Source: Micavibrio sp. (GTDB lineage Bacteria > Pseudomonadota > Alphaproteobacteria > Micavibrionales > Micavibrionaceae). From it: a stretch of 9,833 nucleotides of DNA. A program made the position numbers and the translations under genes. This document shows positions 5,989 to 9,833 of this stretch, piece by piece; position 1 is the stretch's first letter; each line of letters opens with the position of its first letter. Below the pieces are notes generated by a model. The model did not search any database, was not told where the DNA came from, and saw nothing but the letters and a program-made list of their open reading frames with translations. The stretch lies in contig JAPJRC010000076.1 in the NCBI GenBank assembly GCA_030824805.1, forward strand, positions 1 through 9,833. Reading direction: 5' to 3'.

Positions 5989-7920
5989 TTATTTCTTGAG
6001 CGCAGGCAGGTCTTTATAAAGTTCGAGTGCTTCGGGGTTGGCCAAAGCCTCTATATTCTTGATTTTACGGCCTGCAATAACGTCTCTAACTGCAATTTCG
6101 GTTATTTTTCCCGATTTTGTGCGTGGAATATCGTTAATTTTTATGATTTTTGCCGGTACATGGCGTGGAGAAGCCCCGGATCTTATCTGTTTTTTAATTT
6201 TCTCGCTCAAAACATCATCAAGGACAGCATTTTTGCGCAATTTAACGAAAAGTATGATGCGAACATCCCCGTCCCAGTCCTGTCCCACGGCTATGCTTTC
6301 AAGCACTTCCGGCACCTGTTCGACCTGACGGTAGATTTCCGCGGTTCCTATGCGTACACCACCGGGGTTAAGAGTGGCATCCGAACGACCATGGATGATA
6401 AGCCCGTCATGCTTTGTACGCTCGATCCAGTCCCCATGCACCCAGATATTGTCGAAACGTTCGAAATAGGCTGCCTTGTACTTCTCGCCATCCGGATCGT
6501 TCCAGAACATGACCGGCATACAGGGAAACGGTTTCGTACAGACAAGTTCACCGGAACCCGCCCCTGCCGGAATAGGCTTGCCGTCTTCATCGAAAACATC
6601 GACCGCAAGGCCAAGGCCCGGCCCCTGAATTTCGCCGCGGTACACCGGGCTAATAGGATTGCCCATGACAAAACAGGAGACGATATCCGTACCACCCGAC
6701 AAGGAACTAAGATGTACATCCTGTTTGATATCGCGGTACACGTAATCGAAACTTTCATGGACGAGCGGCGATCCGGTAGAACCGATAACACGTAAAGCCG
6801 ACAGATCATTATCCTGTCCCGGCTTTAATCCATTTACTTTTAAAGCATCTATATACTTCGCCGATGTGCCGAACAACATGGCCTTATGCTTTGATGTAAA
6901 TTCCCACAGCACATTGCCATCCGGATAGAATGGAGAGCCATCAAACAAAAGAAGCGTGGCCCCGCTCGCCAATCCCGAGATCAGCCAATTCCACATCATC
7001 CAGCCGCATGTGCTGAAATAAAATATCCTGTCCCCGCTCTGCACATTGCTTTGAAGCTGATGTTCCTTCAAATGCTGGAGCAGCGTGCCGCCGTGGCCGT
7101 GCACGATGCATTTCGGAATACCTGTTGTGCCGGAAGAAAACATGATGAAAAGCGGATGATTGAATTCCACACGTTCAAATGTGACATCTTGCGCGGACGC
7201 AAATGTCTGGCACGACACTGCGTTCGGCAGGAAGGAATGGTCTGGCTTGTCTTGCGTGAAGGGTACGACAACGATCTGCTCAAGCCCTTTCAGGTGCGGT
7301 ACAACCTCTTTCACCTTTTGCAGGCAGTCGAGCGTTTTGCCATTGTAAAAATAACCATCGACAGTGACGAGCACCTTGGGTTCGATCTGGCCGAAACGGT
7401 CGATCAACCCCTGTACGCCGAAATCCGGCGAAGCGGAAGACCAGATAGCGCCGATAGATACGGCGGCGAGACATGCAATTATCGTCTCCGGCATATTGGG
7501 CATGAATCCGGCAACGCGGTCACCCTTTTGTACGCCCCATTTTTTGAATTGCGCCTGCCAGCGCGCCACTTCGGCGTACAGCTGGCTGAAGCTGAGCGTG
7601 CGTTCGCGCCCCTGTTCGTCCCTGAATATCATCGCAGGCGTATCATCGCGGCGGCGAAGCAGATTCTCGGCATAATTGATACGGCCATTGGGATAGAATT
7701 TTGTGCCTGGCATCTTGTCGGCATCCGTCAGCACGACGTCACCCTTGTCACCGATCACACCGGCAAAGTCCCACACGGCATCCCAGAATTTTTCCGGATG
7801 GTCGACGCTCCATTGCCAGAAGGATTTATAATCCAGATGGTCATGCCCCTGCTCGCGCATGAAAGCTGCAAGGCGGGTTTTTTCCGGTGATGACGGTTTC
7901 CAAAGCGGTTGATCGGACAT
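5989..7920 (-). CDS. aacS: Acetoacetyl-CoA synthetase (acetoacetate--CoA ligase)
   Basis: This cytoplasmic enzyme joins acetoacetate to CoA using ATP (EC 6.2.1.16), feeding ketone-body carbon, leucine breakdown products or polyhydroxybutyrate turnover into acetoacetyl-CoA. It is a full-length ANL-superfamily adenylating enzyme of 643 residues, the family's usual size. Landmarks: the N-terminal PLW start and YKSFWQWSV stretch typical of acetyl/acetoacetyl-CoA synthetases, FSSGTTGIPK ATP loop (~261-270), a STCGWMMWNW segment, GDW (D497), GRSDATLNPGGVRIG hinge (~511-525) and the catalytic lysine K605 in RTKSGK. I chose ATG 7920 because it begins MSDQPLW, as relatives do, and has AGGA 7 bases upstream. 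An in-frame ATG at 7965 with AAGGA 6 bases upstream would add 15 residues. It is first of a same-strand set continuing to the aminotransferase. Confidence 0.93.
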   Translation of the reverse strand: MSDQPLWKPSSPEKTRLAAFMREQGHDHLDYKSFWQWSVDHPEKFWDAVWDFAGVIGDKGDVVLTDADKMPGTKFYPNGRINYAENLLRRRDDTPAMIFRDEQGRERTLSFSQLYAEVARWQAQFKKWGVQKGDRVAGFMPNMPETIIACLAAVSIGAIWSSASPDFGVQGLIDRFGQIEPKVLVTVDGYFYNGKTLDCLQKVKEVVPHLKGLEQIVVVPFTQDKPDHSFLPNAVSCQTFASAQDVTFERVEFNHPLFIMFSSGTTGIPKCIVHGHGGTLLQHLKEHQLQSNVQSGDRIFYFSTCGWMMWNWLISGLASGATLLLFDGSPFYPDGNVLWEFTSKHKAMLFGTSAKYIDALKVNGLKPGQDNDLSALRVIGSTGSPLVHESFDYVYRDIKQDVHLSSLSGGTDIVSCFVMGNPISPVYRGEIQGPGLGLAVDVFDEDGKPIPAGAGSGELVCTKPFPCMPVMFWNDPDGEKYKAAYFERFDNIWVHGDWIERTKHDGLIIHGRSDATLNPGGVRIGTAEIYRQVEQVPEVLESIAVGQDWDGDVRIILFVKLRKNAVLDDVLSEKIKKQIRSGASPRHVPAKIIKINDIPRTKSGKITEIAVRDVIAGRKIKNIEALANPEALELYKDLPALKK

Positions 7921-7971
7921 GGTTTTATCCTGTTGAATGGCAGGTGATGGTTGGCCGGATGTCATGATAAT

Positions 7972-7976
7972 TCCTT
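7972..7976 (-). promoter_or_regulatory. Second ribosome binding site for a longer AacS start
   Basis: AAGGA on the minus strand lies 6 bases before ATG 7965. With AGGA at 7928-7931 serving ATG 7920, aacS has two well-spaced start sites in one frame, giving products of 658 or 643 residues. Either or both may be used. Confidence 0.5.
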
Positions 7977-7986
7977 TTTTTAGAAC

Positions 7987-8019
7987 AGCCTAGAGGTGGA
8001 CTCCGGCACCCAATAGGCT
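7987..8019. repeat. Nested inverted repeat in the aacS-dsbD divergent region
   Basis: AGCCTA (7987-7992) pairs with TAGGCT (8014-8019), and inside it GGTG (7995-7998) pairs with CACC (8007-8010) around an 8-base loop. It lies near the middle of the short space between divergent genes. It could be an operator, or a hairpin in the aacS leader. No T-tract follows, so it is unlikely to be a terminator. Confidence 0.45.
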
Positions 8020-8044
8020 AGATTATCTTTGTAACCAAATCATG

Positions 8045-8049
8045 AAGGA
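8045..8049 (+). promoter_or_regulatory. Ribosome binding site deciding the dsbD-like start
   Basis: AAGGA lies 4 bases before ATG 8054 and inside the possible longer frame from ATG 8042. The upstream ATG has no Shine-Dalgarno match, so translation most likely begins at 8054. Confidence 0.6.
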
Positions 8050-8053
8050 CCGC

Positions 8054-9833
8054 ATGTCCAATCGTCTTTTTAGTGCCCTTCTCCTCTTTTTGTCATTTCT
8101 GGCAATTATTTCAGTCTCTTACCCGTCCTTTGCCCAGTTTTCCGAAGAGAAAAAGGTTAGTATCCGCCTGTTGCCTGACAAGACGACATTAAAGGGCGGA
8201 GAGACATTCACGGTCGGTATAGAGCAGACAATAGCCGAGCACTGGCACACTTACTGGCTCAATCCCGGCGATTCCGGCACGGCGGCGCGTGTCGAGTGGT
8301 CCGGTATCGACGGCATAAAAGCAGCCCCTATCCAATGGCCGATTCCGAAAAAACTTCCGCTCGGCCCCCTCATGAATTTTGGTTATGAGGAAAAAGCCGT
8401 TCTGCTGCAGGAAATCACCCTTCCTGAAAATCTTCCCGAAGGCCCGCAAACCATTACGGCAAATATCGATATTCTTGTATGTCACGAAATCTGCATTCCA
8501 GAATCACACGCGGCCAGCTTCAGCATCAATGACGGGCGCGAGCCATCGGTATCCGCGATAGAAGAAGCGCGCATCGCATTGCCCGTGGATATGGGTTGGG
8601 CCACCGCGATGAGCGAAGAGAATGGCGATCTCGTCGTCACCATCAACACAGACACACCGAGTGCGTTTGCAAAACTCGACAGCATAGAACTCTACCCCGA
8701 AGAATGGGGCTTGATCCTCAACACGGTTGAAACAAAGGCCAGCAAGGATGGTTCCACGCTCACGCTTCGCCACAAGCGCGGCGACCGCGCTATGGCCGAA
8801 GTGCCGGTCACAAAACTGGTTGTCGTATATGAAGATGCGGCGGGCGGGCGGAAGGCCGTCCGGGTATCGACTCTAAGCGATGCAGGCCCGCTGCATGCCG
8901 ATACCGAACAAAATGTTTCGGTGCTGCAGGCCCTGCTCCTCGCTTTCCTTGGCGGCATTATCCTGAACCTTATGCCTTGCGTGTTCCCTGTGCTTTCCAT
9001 GAAAGCGCTCAGCCTAGTGCAACTCAAGGACAAAGACGCCAGCGTCGCACGCTTGCATGGCATCGCATACACGCTTGGCATTCTGGCATGCTTTACGATC
9101 ATCGCAGGCGTACTGATCGCGCTGAAAGCCGGCGGCCTGCAAATCGGATGGGGCTTCCAGTTGCAACACCCCAGCGTTATTCTTTTCCTGGCTTATCTGT
9201 TCTTCGTCCTCGGCCTCAATCTCGCAGGTTATTTTGAAATAGATTTCGGTCTTTCGAATGCAGGGCAGACATTAACGGCAAAATCCGGCGTAGGCGGATC
9301 GTTCTTTACCGGGATGCTGGCCACATTGGTAGCCACGCCTTGTACGGCACCATTCATGGGCGCGGCTATAGGATTCGCCCTTACGCAATCTTCCTTCGTT
9401 GCGCTGGCCACATTCCTTGCGCTCGGCTTCGGGCTTGCCGTTCCGTATCTCGCGCTCTCGTTTATCCCCGCCGTGCGTCACGCGTTGCCGAAACCAGGCG
9501 CGTGGATGGAACGTCTGCGCCAGTTTCTCGCCTTCCCGATGTTCCTGTCATCCTGCTGGCTGATCTGGATACTCTCGCAGCAGGTAAGCCATATGGGGCA
9601 GTTCGCGGCGCTGCTGGGCATGGTCGCAATCGCCTTTTCGCTGTGGCTCTGGCGTTATCGCCCCAGGCACATAGCCGGACATCTTTTGTATGTTGTTGTT
9701 ATCCTGCTCTCCCTCGGCTTTGTCGTCTCGACCTTCTTCACCATGCAGCCTGTCGGCAAAACCATAGAAAGCGCTGCGAATGCGGAGCAAAACTGGGAAG
9801 ATTTCTCGCAAGCCAAATTGCAGGAATATCTGG
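8054..9833 (+). CDS. DsbD/ScsB-type thiol:disulfide interchange protein, 3' end cut by window edge
   Basis: This inner-membrane protein should pass electrons from cytoplasmic thioredoxin across the membrane to periplasmic thiols. 593 codons are visible. Residues 1-27 are a signal peptide (cleavage after SFA). The periplasmic domain (~28-285) has the HTYWLNPGDSG, QWPIPKKLPLGPLMNFGYE and ILVCHEICIPE motifs of the ScsB/DipZ branch, with a candidate redox pair C143/C147. The membrane core (~293-575) has about eight helices and the paired cysteines C309 (LNLMPCVFP) and C430 (VATPCTAPFMG). A C-terminal thioredoxin domain with CxxC is expected beyond the edge; the last visible residues (NWEDFSQAKLQEYL) look like its beginning. 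ATG 8054 was chosen because AAGGA (8045-8049) precedes it by 4 bases; an in-frame ATG at 8042 has no ribosome site. Confidence 0.9.
   Translation, partial: MSNRLFSALLLFLSFLAIISVSYPSFAQFSEEKKVSIRLLPDKTTLKGGETFTVGIEQTIAEHWHTYWLNPGDSGTAARVEWSGIDGIKAAPIQWPIPKKLPLGPLMNFGYEEKAVLLQEITLPENLPEGPQTITANIDILVCHEICIPESHAASFSINDGREPSVSAIEEARIALPVDMGWATAMSEENGDLVVTINTDTPSAFAKLDSIELYPEEWGLILNTVETKASKDGSTLTLRHKRGDRAMAEVPVTKLVVVYEDAAGGRKAVRVSTLSDAGPLHADTEQNVSVLQALLLAFLGGIILNLMPCVFPVLSMKALSLVQLKDKDASVARLHGIAYTLGILACFTIIAGVLIALKAGGLQIGWGFQLQHPSVILFLAYLFFVLGLNLAGYFEIDFGLSNAGQTLTAKSGVGGSFFTGMLATLVATPCTAPFMGAAIGFALTQSSFVALATFLALGFGLAVPYLALSFIPAVRHALPKPGAWMERLRQFLAFPMFLSSCWLIWILSQQVSHMGQFAALLGMVAIAFSLWLWRYRPRHIAGHLLYVVVILLSLGFVVSTFFTMQPVGKTIESAANAEQNWEDFSQAKLQEYL

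Noticed and set aside
6160..6795. 211-codon plus-strand open frame
   Set aside because: It is antisense to the C-terminal half of aacS with no independent support.
7051..7890. 279-codon plus-strand open frame
   Set aside because: It is antisense to aacS, which is complete and well conserved.
8712..8717. TGATCC as a second ECF-type promoter
   Set aside because: It lies inside the DsbD-like coding region with no CGTA at the right distance.
8692..9102. 136-codon minus-strand open frame
   Set aside because: It is antisense to the DsbD-like gene; the plus strand carries the conserved cysteine motifs.

Overview
This window looks like chromosomal DNA from an alphaproteobacterium of intermediate GC content (roughly half). 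The strongest lineage clues are an IalB-family periplasmic protein, an ECF11 (RpoE-type) sigma factor followed by a ChrR-type anti-sigma factor, and an acetoacetyl-CoA synthetase. I cannot name the genus from sequence alone. I see no tRNA, rRNA, CRISPR array, insertion sequence or phage gene, and no gene-free stretch over 300 bp.

Layout. Bases 1-1351 (minus) hold an M23 (LytM-type) cell-wall endopeptidase that loses its last residues at the left edge. An AT-rich 270-bp gap follows, then ialB (1622-2137, minus). A divergent regulatory region (2138-2285) carries a good match to an ECF11-type promoter driving the sigma factor (2286-2960, plus). The sigma gene overlaps the chrR-like anti-sigma gene (2957-3619) by 4 bp. 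chrR in turn overlaps, tail to tail by 4 bp, a class I/II aminotransferase (3616-4839, minus). Upstream of the aminotransferase, all on the minus strand, lie a possible 33-residue alanine-rich small protein (4926-5027), an unrecognised 297-residue helical protein (5060-5953) and acetoacetyl-CoA synthetase aacS (5989-7920). A short divergent region (7966-8053) with a nested inverted repeat separates aacS from a DsbD/ScsB-type thiol:disulfide reductase gene (8054-9833, plus), which runs off the right edge before its expected thioredoxin domain.

How they fit together. There are two envelope-related parts (M23 peptidase and IalB on the left, DsbD-like reductase on the right), a stress-type sigma/anti-sigma switch, and a minus-strand metabolic set (aacS, unknown, small ORF, aminotransferase) spaced closely enough to be co-transcribed. 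The most interesting points are the anti-sigma factor, which keeps the ChrR layout but appears to lack the usual metal ligands in both domains while having 11 cysteines; the intact ECF promoter in front of its operon; and the unrecognised 297-residue and poly-alanine ORFs between aacS and the aminotransferase.
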